Notes under the pieces: model-generated
Seen by the model: only the letters and a program-made list of their open reading frames with translations
What the model was told of the DNA's origin: nothing
Database searches by the model: none
Assembly: GCF_002979975.1 (NCBI RefSeq)
Contig: NZ_PCQD01000007.1
Location: forward strand, 124,001-188,000
DNA from: Pseudomonas sp. MYb185
GTDB taxonomy: Bacteria > Pseudomonadota > Gammaproteobacteria > Pseudomonadales > Pseudomonadaceae
Reading direction: 5' to 3'
Length of the DNA: 64,000 nt
Translations under genes and position numbers: made by a program
In this document: positions 24,709-33,973 of the stretch, in pieces
How the letters are laid out: every line of letters begins with the position of its first letter
How positions within the stretch are numbered: position 1 is the first letter of the stretch

Positions 24709-25479
24709 ATGGTCGAAGGTGTGACGCAGCGGCGTCAGGTGGGTGATGTGGTGGCTGACCGCATCGAGAAGCTGATCGCCGACGGGGTCCTGAAAGTGGG
24801 CCAGGCATTGCCCTCGGAAAGGCAGCAGTGCGAGAAGCTGGGCATCTCCCGCAGCGCGCTGCGCGAGGGGTTGAAAGTGCTGCGCGGCCGGGGGCTGATC
24901 AAGACCGAGCAGGGACGGGGCTCCTATGTGGCGAGTCTGATCGGCAACCGCACGGAAACGCCAATGATGCATCTGTTCAACAGCCATCCCCGGACCCTGT
25001 TCGACCTGCTGGAAGTCCGCGCCCTGTTGGAAGGGGAGTCGGCCCGGCTGGCAGCCCTGCGCGGCACCGATGCGGATTTCGTGCTGATCCAGCGGCGCTA
25101 CGACGAGATGGTCGCAGCCAATGCCTCTGGTGCAGTGAAGGACCCCGAAGCCCTGGCGCATCTGGATCATGCCTTCCATCTGGCAATCTGCGATGCGTCG
25201 CATAACCCGGTGCTGGCGCATACCCTGCAATCGCTTACCAGCCTGCTGCTGAGTTCGGTATTCGCCTCGGTGCAGAACCTCTATCACCGTCCGGCACACA
25301 AGCGGCAACTGGACCGGCATCATGCGCGCTTGTATCACGCGGTGATGGAGCGCCTGCCGACCCAGGCCAAGCGTGCGGCGATAGATCATATTCACAGTAT
25401 TCGGGATGATTTGCGGGAGATCGAGAATGAGGAGCAGCGTCTGGAGCGCGCGACCATGCGCCTGGACGGTTGGCAGTAG
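24709..25479 (+). CDS. glcC: GntR/FadR-subfamily regulator of glycolate use
   Basis: I chose the ATG at 24709 because AAGGA lies eight bases upstream; the longer start at 24679 would overlap the operator. The protein has 256 residues. About 1-75 is a winged helix (VADRIEKLIADGVLKVGQALPSERQQCEKLGISRSALREG). The C-terminal FCD effector domain has the metal/ligand residues in ALAHLDHAFHLAICDASHNPVL and DRHHARLYHAVMER. GlcC senses glycolate or acetate-related acids and activates glc genes in E. coli. It is divergent from glcD and followed by the permease gene on the opposite strand. Confidence 0.88.
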   Translation: MVEGVTQRRQVGDVVADRIEKLIADGVLKVGQALPSERQQCEKLGISRSALREGLKVLRGRGLIKTEQGRGSYVASLIGNRTETPMMHLFNSHPRTLFDLLEVRALLEGESARLAALRGTDADFVLIQRRYDEMVAANASGAVKDPEALAHLDHAFHLAICDASHNPVLAHTLQSLTSLLLSSVFASVQNLYHRPAHKRQLDRHHARLYHAVMERLPTQAKRAAIDHIHSIRDDLREIENEEQRLERATMRLDGWQ

Positions 25480-25527
25480 CTGGAACGGGTCAGGCGGTGC
25501 TGCTGCGCCGCCTGACCCGGGGGGTTG

Positions 25528-27246
25528 CTAGCGCCCGGTGGTAGTGAGCCCTGCCTGGCTCAATGGGTCACTGACGCCCAGTACATAGATCGCCAGCATG
25601 GCCAGAATGCCAGCAGCAGTCACGTAGTAGAGGGTCGGCAGGATGGTCTTGCGCAGGGTGATACCTTCGCGGCCAAGCAGCCCCACGGTCGCGGATGCCG
25701 CAACCACGTTGTGAATGGCAATCATGTTACCTGCGGCGGCGCCCACCGATTGCGCAGCGACCACTAGCGCTCCGGATATCCCCAGCAGCTCCGCGGTATT
25801 GAACTGGAACTGTGAGAGCATCAGGTTGGAAGCGGTATTGGAGCCAGCGATAAAGGCGCCTAGTGCGCCAATGGCGGGTGCAAACAGGGGATAGACGCCA
25901 CCGACCGAAGAAGCGACTGCCTCCGCCATGGCCACGGGCATCGATGGAAGGTCGGACAGGTTGACGCCCGAGTTGATCAGAATGCGGACCATCGGGAAGG
26001 TGAATACCAACACGAAGCCGGCACCCACGATTGTGCTCGTGGACTCTCCCAGAGCGCGCTTCATTTCAGTGAAGCTCATGCGGTGCAGGAAGTAGGTCAG
26101 GATCACCACCATCACCAGAATGCCGCCGGGCAGATACAGTGGCTCAAGGCTGGCGGACAGGCCGGTTTCGCCCATGATGTCGGTAAAGGGCAGGCTGAGG
26201 CTGTTGAGGGCGGCCTTGACAGTGTCATTGGTGCGCGAGAGCACCAGCAGACCGGCCAGCAGCACGTAGGGCAGCCAGGCCATCCAGATCGCCACCGGGC
26301 GTTTGCCAGCGACATCGTCCAGTTTCATCTGGATGCTGCCCATCCACTCGGCTGGCCATTCCTTGGGATCAGCAAAGTCCCAGGTTTTCTTTGGAATGAG
26401 AAAGCCCGCCTTGGCGGCAGGTACCACTATGGCCAGGCCAACCAGCCCGCCAATCATGGAGGGGAATTCCGGCCCGAGGAAAACACCGGCAAGTACATAG
26501 GGAATGGCAAAGGCAAAGGCCGTGAATATCGCAAAGGGCGCGATCTCGAAGCCTTCTTTCCACGAGCGATTCTTGCCGAAGAAGCGTACCAGTACCACGA
26601 CCATGAACAGTGGCATCAGAATTCCGACAATCCCGTGAATGATGGCAACTTCCGACACGATCAGTTGAAAGAAGCTGGGCCAGTCAGAGCCGACCGTTGC
26701 CAGTTGCGCGCCGATGGTAGTCTGGTCAAGCCCTGAGCCCACACCCACAACCATGGGAGTGCCGACTGCCCCGAAGGACACCGGGGTGGATTGCACCATC
26801 ATACCCACCACGACCGCAGCCACGGCCGGGAAGCCGAGGGCGACCATCAATGGTGCAGCCACCGCGGCGGGGGTACCGAAGCCCGATGCGCCCTCAATGA
26901 AACACCCGAACAGCCAGGTGACGATGAGTGCCTGCACCCGCCGGTCCGGACTGATGGATGAAAAGCCCTTGCGAATGGCGAGGATGCCGCCCGAATGCTT
27001 GAGGGTATTGAGCAGCAGGATTGCACCGAAGATGATCCACAGGATCGAAGCCGTCAACACCAGCCCCTGAAGGGTGGAGGCGATCACGCGGACTGCAGTC
27101 ATGTCCCAGGCGAACAGGGCAATGATGACAGTAACCACGAAGACAACGGGCATCGCATATTTTGCCGGCCAGCGGAATCCGACCAGCAGCACCCCCGCCA
27201 GCACCAGTGGGAAAAATGCGAGCAAAGACAAAAGTGTTTGGCTCAT
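25528..27246 (-). CDS. glcA: LctP-family glycolate/lactate permease
   Basis: This 572-residue polytopic protein has 12 or more hydrophobic segments and starts MSQTLLSLLAFFPLVLAGVLLVG. It contains family motifs such as WLFGCFIEGASGFGTPAAVAAPLM, GMMVQSTPVSFGAVGTPM and GAFIAGSNTASNLMLSQFQF. LctP proteins import L-lactate, D-lactate and glycolate with protons, so adjacency to glcC-glcDEFGB points to a GlcA role; lactate permease (lldP) is the alternative. Two copies of the TGGTCCGACCA operator lie upstream, at 27357-27367 and 27464-27474. Confidence 0.9.
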   Translation of the reverse strand: MSQTLLSLLAFFPLVLAGVLLVGFRWPAKYAMPVVFVVTVIIALFAWDMTAVRVIASTLQGLVLTASILWIIFGAILLLNTLKHSGGILAIRKGFSSISPDRRVQALIVTWLFGCFIEGASGFGTPAAVAAPLMVALGFPAVAAVVVGMMVQSTPVSFGAVGTPMVVGVGSGLDQTTIGAQLATVGSDWPSFFQLIVSEVAIIHGIVGILMPLFMVVVLVRFFGKNRSWKEGFEIAPFAIFTAFAFAIPYVLAGVFLGPEFPSMIGGLVGLAIVVPAAKAGFLIPKKTWDFADPKEWPAEWMGSIQMKLDDVAGKRPVAIWMAWLPYVLLAGLLVLSRTNDTVKAALNSLSLPFTDIMGETGLSASLEPLYLPGGILVMVVILTYFLHRMSFTEMKRALGESTSTIVGAGFVLVFTFPMVRILINSGVNLSDLPSMPVAMAEAVASSVGGVYPLFAPAIGALGAFIAGSNTASNLMLSQFQFNTAELLGISGALVVAAQSVGAAAGNMIAIHNVVAASATVGLLGREGITLRKTILPTLYYVTAAGILAMLAIYVLGVSDPLSQAGLTTTGR

Positions 27247-27662
27247 GTGATATTTCCTTGTTTTTTTTATGACAAATGCGCATTCCAGAGAGTGCGCATA
27301 TTCTCGACATGCCGATACTGCTGTGGCGGCCTTGAGAGGTCTAGATGTTATCTATATGGTCCGACCAGTTGTTTTGTATGTGTTATGTATATCTGGTAAT
27401 TAATCCATTTTAAATCATGATGTTATTTCAATAATAATATTTCTGGATGGCGACTTATATAACTGGTCCGACCAGTGCTTCCGGCGGCTGCCAAACGGCT
27501 TTTTGCGGCTGACCGCCTGGCTTGCGCTGGCGTGTCAGCAAACTCAGTGTAGTGCATCGATGCCAGCCCTGTGGTGGAGCATCGAGCAGGTCTCGCCGAA
27601 AGAGATCTTTGCTGCCAGAATATGGTCTTTGTCATCCTGGGTCGCTCACCATAAGGAACGCT
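27247..27662. promoter_or_regulatory. Permease upstream region with two GlcC-type operators
   Basis: TGGTCCGACCA occurs at 27357-27367 and, inside the longer palindrome ACTGGTCCGACCAGT, at 27462-27476. The bases between them are AT-rich and should hold the permease promoter on the minus strand. Two operators about 107 bases (some ten helical turns) apart would allow looping. The right part, to 27662, holds no further recognisable signal except the AAGGA ribosome binding site of the next gene. Confidence 0.65.
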
Positions 27663-29819
27663 ATGGGCACTTCACACAACCATCGCTGGCAGTTCTTCCG
27701 CGCCGGCGGCTTCGATCAGGTCCAGTTGGACACTCCTGCCGATCTGGCCGCTCTACGCAGTCTCGATCAGAAGCTCTGGGCCACGCTGGCCTGTCCTACA
27801 CACAATCTGGAGTTGGACCAGCGCATGCTGGGCTATATCGACAGCAATGGCGATGGACGCATTCGCGCGCCGGAAGTGCTGGATGCGGTGGACTGGACCC
27901 TGGCGCGGCTGGCCGACCCGCAGACGCTGTTCCGCGATGAGCCACTGACGCTGACCTCGTTCAGCGAGGGTAAGGAGAGCCATCATCTGGTCGTCGCCGC
28001 ACGGCGGCTGCTGCAGATTCTCGGCAGGGAGGAGAGTCAGGGGCTGGATGCTGCCGATACCGATGACCTCAAGGCCCTGTTCCCGCCAGCGGAGCCCAAT
28101 GGCGATGGCCTGGTGCCGGCGACGCTGACCGAGGATGCCGATCTGCAGGCGGCGATCGCCGACATCATCAGCTGCATGGGGGCCGAAACGGACCGCAGCG
28201 GGGAAGCGGCGGTGTCGGAAGCGAGCATCAACGGCTTCTTCGAACAGGCTCAACAGGTGCAGGCGTGGCAGCAGCAGTCCCTGGAGCATGGCGTACAGTC
28301 ACTGGGGCCGGACGCCGAAGCGGCGATCTCGGCGATCGGCGCGCTGCGGGAAAAGATCGACGACTACTTCACCCGGGTGGAAATGGTTGCCTTCGATCCG
28401 CGGGCGGCCAGCATCATGAATGCTGACGAGGCCGAGCTGGTGCGCCTGTCCGCATTGAATCTGGCCGATTCCCAGGAAGTCGCGGCGCTGCCGCTGGCCA
28501 GCCTGCAACACGGTGAAGCCCTGCCGCTGGACAAGGGCATAAACCCTGCCTGGCGTGGCGCCATGCGTGCTCTGCGCGAGCACGTGGTCAGGCCGCAGCT
28601 GGGCGACGTGGATTCCATCACCCGGGAGCAATGGCATGACCTGACCGCCCGCTGCAATGCGTATTTCGCCTGGCAGGCGGCGAAGCCGGCGGTGGATATT
28701 CTGCAGACGCTGGACGTCGAGCGGATCGTCTGGCTGGTGGAGCAGGGCATGCAGGCGCGGTTGCTGGACCTGGTGGCCAAAGACCTGGAGGTGGCCGAAG
28801 CGGCCGATGGGCTGGTCGAGCTGGACAAGCTTCTGCGTCTGCAGCGTGGGCTGCTGACCCTGCTGCGCAACTTCGTCTCCTTCTATGATTTCTACAGCCG
28901 CAAGCACAAGGCGATATTCCAGGCTGGCCGGCTGTTCATCGATGGCCGCAGCTGTGACCTGGTGGTGGAAGTGGCTGATGTGGAGGCGCACAGCCAGGTC
29001 GCTGCCAACAGCGACAGCTTTCTGCTGTATTGCGCCTGTACCCGCCGGGGGCAACCGGTCAGGGAGCGCGAGTCGCTGAACATCGTGGCAGCGGTGACCG
29101 CCGGTGGCGAGGAGGAGCTGCTGGTAGGGCGGAACGGCTTGTTCTACGACCGCGAGGGTAATGACTGGGACGCCACCGTGGTCAAGGTGGTGCAGAACGC
29201 GATCAGCGTACGGGAAGCCTTCTGGTCGCCGTATCGCCGCATTTCCCGGCTGGTATCTGATCAGATCCAGAAACTCGCCGCCAGTCGAGACAGCGAGCTG
29301 GTCAACAGCAGTGCCGCCCGGGTCGGCAGTGGCCCCGAGGCGGCTGCGGAAGCTGGTGCCGCCTCGAAGACCTTCGATATCGCCAAGTTCGCCGGGATCT
29401 TTGCCGCCATCGGCCTGGCGGTAGGAGCCCTGGGGGCGGCGATGGCCGCTATCTTCAGCGGACTGCTGTCGCTGCAGTGGTGGCAATGGCCGCTGGTACT
29501 CGCCGGTGTGCTATTGGCGATTTCCGGCCCATCGATGCTGATGGCCTGGTTCAAGCTGCGCCGCCGTAACCTGGGACCGATCCTGGATGCCAACGGCTGG
29601 GCGGTGAACACCCAGGCGCGTATCAGTATCGGCTTCGGTACCACCCTGACTCAACTGGCCTGCCTGCCCCAGAACTCGGCGCGCTCGCTGCGTGACCCCT
29701 ATAGTCGGGAGCGGCGGCTGTGGCCCTGGCTGCTGGCGGTACTGGCGATCGTCAGCCTGGTGTTCTGTGCCCTGTATTTCGGCTGGTTCAGCGGCTTGCA
29801 GCCGACACCGCCGGAGTGA
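27663..29819 (+). CDS. Unrecognised 718-residue protein with EF-hand-like motif and C-terminal membrane helices
   Basis: The ATG at 27663, with AAGGA upstream, begins MGTSHNHRWQFFRAGG. Near residue 60 a loop YIDSNGDGRIRAPEVLDAV has the spacing of an EF-hand calcium loop (D-x-N-x-D-x-R-x-x-x-x-E), and PAEPNGDGLV near 145 is a partial second one. The middle 400 residues are largely helical and soluble. Three hydrophobic segments follow at about 575-605, 610-632 and 685-708. I do not know its function. It stands alone between the permease and an MFS gene and ends in a strong terminator. Calcium-responsive membrane sensor or scaffold is only a guess. Confidence 0.7.
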   Translation: MGTSHNHRWQFFRAGGFDQVQLDTPADLAALRSLDQKLWATLACPTHNLELDQRMLGYIDSNGDGRIRAPEVLDAVDWTLARLADPQTLFRDEPLTLTSFSEGKESHHLVVAARRLLQILGREESQGLDAADTDDLKALFPPAEPNGDGLVPATLTEDADLQAAIADIISCMGAETDRSGEAAVSEASINGFFEQAQQVQAWQQQSLEHGVQSLGPDAEAAISAIGALREKIDDYFTRVEMVAFDPRAASIMNADEAELVRLSALNLADSQEVAALPLASLQHGEALPLDKGINPAWRGAMRALREHVVRPQLGDVDSITREQWHDLTARCNAYFAWQAAKPAVDILQTLDVERIVWLVEQGMQARLLDLVAKDLEVAEAADGLVELDKLLRLQRGLLTLLRNFVSFYDFYSRKHKAIFQAGRLFIDGRSCDLVVEVADVEAHSQVAANSDSFLLYCACTRRGQPVRERESLNIVAAVTAGGEEELLVGRNGLFYDREGNDWDATVVKVVQNAISVREAFWSPYRRISRLVSDQIQKLAASRDSELVNSSAARVGSGPEAAAEAGAASKTFDIAKFAGIFAAIGLAVGALGAAMAAIFSGLLSLQWWQWPLVLAGVLLAISGPSMLMAWFKLRRRNLGPILDANGWAVNTQARISIGFGTTLTQLACLPQNSARSLRDPYSRERRLWPWLLAVLAIVSLVFCALYFGWFSGLQPTPPE

Positions 29820-29832
29820 CCCGGCAGGCAAT

Positions 29833-29863
29833 GGAAAAAGGTAGCGCAACGCTGCCTTTTTCC
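29833..29863 (+). terminator. Rho-independent terminator after the 718-residue protein gene
   Basis: A 14-bp stem (GGAAAAAGGTAGCG against CGCTGCCTTTTTCC, one T-G wobble) with a CAA loop gives the T run within its right arm. It starts 13 bases after the stop codon. Confidence 0.8.
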
Positions 29864-29992
29864 ATTCTGATTGGCGGTCGACATTGCCCCCGTCAGGCTC
29901 TGGACTGCTATCCTGTGTAGGCTGGAACGGAAACCGGCACTTGGGTGCTTCAATGCCAGGCATGGCGAATTTTCAGTCTATCGGAGTCTTCA

Positions 29993-31306
29993 TTGCCCAG
30001 CACATTCGCCTCCTTCTCCTCGCTTTACACCTCCACCCTGTTGATGCTGCTGGGCAGTGGTCTGCTCAGTACCTACCTCGGTTTGCGCCTGTCCGCTGAC
30101 AATGTCAGTGAAATCTGGATCGGCATCCTGATGACCGGCTACTACGTCGGCCTGGTCATGGGCGCCTCGGTAGGACATCGTCTGATCGCCCGGGTCGGCC
30201 ATATCCGTGCCTTCGTCGCCAGCGCCGGTGTGGTGACCGCCTCGGTGCTCGGGCATGCACTGACCTCCAGCGTGGAGGTATGGCTGGCGCTGCGCTGGCT
30301 GGTCGGAGTGGCGATGATGTGCCAGTACATGGTGCTGGAGAGTTGGCTCAACGAGCAGGCCGAGTCCCATCAGCGTGGTCGGGTGTTCGCCGGCTATATG
30401 CTGGTGACCTTCCTCGGCCTGGGACTGGGGCAACTGGTGTTGACGCTGATGCCGGAGTTGAGCGTCAGCCATATCATCCTGGTGGCCATGTGTTTTTCCC
30501 TGTGCCTGGTGCCGGTCGCGGTAACCCGCCGACTGCACCCGGCGCCGTTGCACCCGGCGCCGCTGGAGATCCGCATGTTCGTCCAGAAGATTCCCCAGGC
30601 GCTGACCACCATCGGTGTGTCCGGTCTGCTGCTCGGTTCCTTCTACGGCCTGGCACCGGCCTATGCCAATTCGATCGGGCTGGATACCCAGTTCATCGGT
30701 GTATTCATGGCGGTGACCATCGGCGCCGGGCTGCTGGCGCAATGGCCGGCTGGCTGGCTGTCCGATCGCCTGGACCGCAGCCGCATGATCCAGGTCAACG
30801 CCATCATCCTGACCACGGTATCGCTGCTGATTGCCCTGGTCTCGTTGCCACAGTTCCTGATGTTGCTTACCGGGCTGTTCGGCTTGCTGGCCTTTACCCT
30901 GTATCCCCTGGCCGTGGCGCTGGCCAATGACCACGTCGAGCAGGAGCAGCGGGTGTTGCTGTCGGCCATGCTGTTGGTCACCTTCGGCCTGGGTGCCAGT
31001 GCCGGCCCGCTGCTGGGCTCGGTGCTGATGAAGTTCGGCGGCGCGGGGATGCTGTATGTGTTCATGGCCTGCAGCAGCCTGCTGCTGGTGATCTTCGTGC
31101 GGCCGGAGCGGGTGACCGGCGAGAACCTGGTGGACGAGGCGCCGATCCAGTTCATGCCGGCAGCCGGTAACCTGGCCAGTTCACCACTGGCCGCGGCGAT
31201 CGACCCGCGGGTGGATGAGCAGGTGGTCATCGAACAGATGCAGGATGAGAACGATATCCAGGAGCAGCCGGTCGATGAGGATGGTGACGAGCATCGGCCG
31301 GGCTGA
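29993..31306 (+). CDS. MFS transporter, YcaD-like family
   Basis: The best start is TTG 29993 with GGAG eight bases upstream, giving 437 residues beginning with the first membrane helix region (FASFSSLYTSTLLMLLGSGLLS). Twelve helices are visible. The MFS loop motif appears as GASVGHRLIARVGHIR between helices 2 and 3 and AGWLSDRLDRSRMI between helices 8 and 9. The acidic C-terminal tail (EQMQDENDIQEQPVDEDGDE) is cytoplasmic. Substrate is unknown. The frame extends upstream to 29945 but without a better ribosome binding site. It converges on ycgR with only a 2-base gap. Confidence 0.8.
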   Translation: MPSTFASFSSLYTSTLLMLLGSGLLSTYLGLRLSADNVSEIWIGILMTGYYVGLVMGASVGHRLIARVGHIRAFVASAGVVTASVLGHALTSSVEVWLALRWLVGVAMMCQYMVLESWLNEQAESHQRGRVFAGYMLVTFLGLGLGQLVLTLMPELSVSHIILVAMCFSLCLVPVAVTRRLHPAPLHPAPLEIRMFVQKIPQALTTIGVSGLLLGSFYGLAPAYANSIGLDTQFIGVFMAVTIGAGLLAQWPAGWLSDRLDRSRMIQVNAIILTTVSLLIALVSLPQFLMLLTGLFGLLAFTLYPLAVALANDHVEQEQRVLLSAMLLVTFGLGASAGPLLGSVLMKFGGAGMLYVFMACSSLLLVIFVRPERVTGENLVDEAPIQFMPAAGNLASSPLAAAIDPRVDEQVVIEQMQDENDIQEQPVDEDGDEHRPG

Positions 31307-31308
31307 CC

Positions 31309-32058
31309 CTAGAACAAGTCTTCCTTGGCCAGGCGCCGCGCTTCGCGCTGCAGGTAGTGGACGAAGCGGTCAATATGCCGCTGCGCCTGGGGGGCGGGGT
31401 GGAGGAAGCGTAACCCGACGTGGGTTTCGTCGCCTGCTTCATGGTATTCGCAGTGGCGTACCTCGATATTGACATCGAAGCGGACCTCCTCGGGCAACAG
31501 CAGCCGGCTGTGCTCATAGCATTCACCCGGCTGCAGGGCCTGTAGCTGGTTACCGGCCAGACGCAGCTTGCAGCCGGTGGCGGAGATATCCAGCAGTTCG
31601 CCGGCGAATTGCCGCTCATGGCGGGCATGGATCAGTTCCAGATGGGTGTCGATGCTGCGCTGGATGGTCGCGCGATAGGCGCCGCGGCGCTGGTGATAGG
31701 TGACCTGGGTCGGTAACTGCACGCTGAAGGCCGGGGCATCCTCCAGCAGCACCTTCAGCGCTGCGCTGCCATGCCAGCGGATGTGCACACCGTCCCGCCA
31801 GGCATCGATGCGGAAGCTTTCGCCCTGGGTGAGCCATTTGTCACCGATATGGGGAATCAGTTCATCGATGAGCAGACGGGCATTGGGGCCGTCTACGCCG
31901 ACGATATAGCTCTGGAACTGCTGGCTGCGGCCATCGAAGCTGATATTCAGCGGCGTGCGTGCCAACTGCAGATTTTTCAGCAGGGTCTGGATTTCGACGG
32001 TGGCGGTGATTTCTCTGGGCGGCTGCGGGCCGGCCTCTTGTTCAAATAGCGTTGACAC
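31309..32058 (-). CDS. ycgR: Flagellar brake protein YcgR (PilZ, c-di-GMP receptor)
   Basis: The 249-residue protein starts at GTG. Residues about 10-115 form the YcgR N-domain. Residues about 120-240 form a PilZ domain with the c-di-GMP motif split as RRGAYR (about 126-131) and DISATGCKL. When bound to c-di-GMP, YcgR slows the flagellar motor and biases rotation. The gene follows flgN with 72 bases between, in the same direction, and lies in the flagellar cluster, which supports the assignment over other PilZ proteins. Confidence 0.85.
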   Translation of the reverse strand: MSTLFEQEAGPQPPREITATVEIQTLLKNLQLARTPLNISFDGRSQQFQSYIVGVDGPNARLLIDELIPHIGDKWLTQGESFRIDAWRDGVHIRWHGSAALKVLLEDAPAFSVQLPTQVTYHQRRGAYRATIQRSIDTHLELIHARHERQFAGELLDISATGCKLRLAGNQLQALQPGECYEHSRLLLPEEVRFDVNIEVRHCEYHEAGDETHVGLRFLHPAPQAQRHIDRFVHYLQREARRLAKEDLF

Positions 32059-32129
32059 GTTAGCTTCTCATCGGCAGTTGAATCAACGGAACATCAACGG
32101 AGTCCGGCACGATCTCCACTGCCCACCGT

Positions 32130-32591
32130 TCAGGCACGGCTTATCGGGCGCTGAGAGGGAGCGCGGCTGGCGTTGCCCTGGCGATCATATACATTCAGGC
32201 TGGCTTCGCCCTGATTGCGCAACAGGTCCAGCAAGGTGCCATTGATATGCTGGCTGTGGCGGATCAGTCGGGCGTTACGCAGATTGGCACTCTGGCAGGC
32301 TTCGGCCGCGGCCAGAAAGGTGCTGTGATGCGCGCTCAGGCTGGCATCATTCAGGCTGCGGATGAAGTCTTCCAGGCTGCCGCTGTCGGGTCTGCCCAGT
32401 TGCTGCAGCTGGGCCGCGATGGCCTGCTCGTCGGCCTGCAGCGAGGCAATCAGCGGCGCCTTGGCCGCGATCAGCGCGTCAAGGGCGGGCATGTCCTGGT
32501 CGAGCAGGGCCTGGCGTTCCTGGTCAAGCAGTTCGGCGAACTGCTGGCAATGCTGCGTGGCCCGAGTGAACAGCTCGCTGAGATACTGCAT
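32130..32591 (-). CDS. flgN: FlgN, export chaperone for FlgK and FlgL
   Basis: This 153-residue protein is almost wholly helical (LFTRATQHCQQFAELLDQERQALLDQDMPALDALI), as in the FlgN family. It has a disordered basic tail (NASRAPSQRPISRA). FlgN keeps hook-associated proteins FlgK and FlgL soluble before export; both clients are encoded further along the cluster. It lies 37 bases after flgM on the same strand, the usual flgMN pair, so it should share the sigma-28 promoter in front of flgM. Confidence 0.85.
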   Translation of the reverse strand: MQYLSELFTRATQHCQQFAELLDQERQALLDQDMPALDALIAAKAPLIASLQADEQAIAAQLQQLGRPDSGSLEDFIRSLNDASLSAHHSTFLAAAEACQSANLRNARLIRHSQHINGTLLDLLRNQGEASLNVYDRQGNASRAPSQRPISRA

Positions 32592-32628
32592 CCGTCATTC
32601 TCCGCTGGTGGGGCGCGCCAGCTCCCGG

Positions 32629-32946
32629 TCAGTGTTCGAGCGCGATCAGCTTGTCGGCAATCCGGCTGCTGTCGGGCTTGTAGCTGCCGTCGGCAATGGC
32701 CTGCTTGATCTGCTCGACACGTGCACTGTCCACTTCCGGCAGTTCACGCAGGCGCTCTTCGATTGCCTGCAACTGCTGGGCCTGGTTGCTCAGTTTCACC
32801 TGCGAGTTGGCCGTGGCCGGCTGCTTGGCGCTTTGGGTATCGGCAGCCGGGCGGTCAGCCGCCACGTCGCGCTTGCCGGCGGTGGCACCGCTCTGGCTGC
32901 TGCGTGCGGCACCGCTGGTGCTGCCTGGGTTGAAGTCGATGACCAT
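32629..32946 (-). CDS. flgM: Anti-sigma-28 factor FlgM
   Basis: ATG 32946 gives 105 residues: a low-complexity, disordered N-terminus (MVIDFNPGSTSGAA) and a C-terminal helical sigma-binding part (VKLSNQAQQLQAIEERL, VDSARVEQIKQAIADGSY, SSRIADKLIAL). FlgM holds FliA inactive until the hook is complete and is then exported. The frame remains open 44 codons upstream, but that stretch contains the promoter. A sigma-28 promoter lies 39 to 65 bases upstream of this ATG. Confidence 0.92.
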   Translation of the reverse strand: MVIDFNPGSTSGAARSSQSGATAGKRDVAADRPAADTQSAKQPATANSQVKLSNQAQQLQAIEERLRELPEVDSARVEQIKQAIADGSYKPDSSRIADKLIALEH

Positions 32947-32984
32947 GTGTTTGTCCTCAGAGCCTGAATGCTTCGTCAGCATCT

Positions 32985-33011
32985 GTAACGGCCGATGCAG
33001 GAAAAACTTTA
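32985..33011 (-). promoter_or_regulatory. Sigma-28 (FliA) promoter of flgMN
   Basis: Reading on the minus strand, TAAAGTTT (33011-33004), 11 bases, then GCCGTTAC (32992-32985) matches the FliA consensus TAAAGTTT-N11-GCCGATAA at 14 of 16 positions. It gives the usual feedback loop in which FliA drives its own antagonist FlgM. Confidence 0.85.
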
Positions 33012-33135
33012 GGGGATCTTTGCAAAAACATGACGCCGTGTTTTCTCGCGTCTCCCCGGTAGTGAATCGTGGTGTCACGCACAGTGTGCGCGTTCACCGG
33101 AATGCCGGCAAGTATAGCCGATACGAGTGACCACA

Positions 33136-33858
33136 TTACATGGCAACCTCGACCTGCCCGGGGCCGATCACCCGCGCCCTGATCACCCGGTCGGAGCGGG
33201 TATTACGCACCCGGATCTGGCTGCCGGTGCTGCCGCTTTCCAGTGCCTCGCCCGGCATGCGCACGGCGACCCGGCTGTTCGCCGCGCTGATCACTACCTT
33301 GTCGCCACGCTTGACTGTCTCGTCCTGCTCCAGCTGGTTGGGCGCCAGCACGCTGTCGGCATCCACTGGTCGGCGCACACGCATGCCGACAGCCTGTTCG
33401 GCCTGGGTCAGGTAGCTGCCGCTGAGCTGGCCAAGGTTGCGCTCGCGCAGCACCAGGTCGCCGGCGCCGATGACCGTATGGCGGGCCAGCGGGCGGGTGG
33501 TGACCACCACCTGCTGGAACAGGTCGACGTTGGCGGGCACGAACAGGCGCCATTGTACCTCGCTGTTGCAACTGACGCGCACGGTGACCCGGCCGACCGG
33601 TACCTCGGGGCTTTCCAGGTTGGCGCTGATGGCATCGGCCGGGCACAGTGGCAGGCGCAGGCGCGGATCGAGGCGATTGACCCTGATCTCATAGCGCGCA
33701 TCGTGGGCGCTGCCACCCAGATGCGCCGCAACTTTGTCCTCAAGATACGCGGTGGTGGTGCCGATAAGCTGATCAATGAGCGGATTGGCATGCAGGCCGC
33801 CGGAACCCAGCAGGGCAATAGCTGCGATCAGTCTGATGAAAAATGCCTGTAACTGCAT
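33136..33858 (-). CDS. flgA: Flagellar P-ring assembly chaperone FlgA
   Basis: The 240-residue protein has a Sec signal peptide (LQAFFIRLIAAIALLGSGGLHA). The C-terminal 120 residues form an SAF/FlgA domain with HTVIGAGDLVLRERNLGQL, then AVGMRVRRPVDADSVLAPNQL and GDKVVISAANSRVAVRMPGEALESG. It works in the periplasm, aiding FlgI assembly into the P ring. It is divergent from cheV, with 115 bases between. Confidence 0.9.
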   Translation of the reverse strand: MQLQAFFIRLIAAIALLGSGGLHANPLIDQLIGTTTAYLEDKVAAHLGGSAHDARYEIRVNRLDPRLRLPLCPADAISANLESPEVPVGRVTVRVSCNSEVQWRLFVPANVDLFQQVVVTTRPLARHTVIGAGDLVLRERNLGQLSGSYLTQAEQAVGMRVRRPVDADSVLAPNQLEQDETVKRGDKVVISAANSRVAVRMPGEALESGSTGSQIRVRNTRSDRVIRARVIGPGQVEVAM

Positions 33859-33973
33859 ATAATCCGAAACCTTAATCAGGGGTGACGCACGTCAAAATGC
33901 TGTCGTCTCTCTAGTTCTGATGGGAACAAGCAAGGACCATGCCGCTTGAACCGCATCGCAAGAGGAGCATTTC

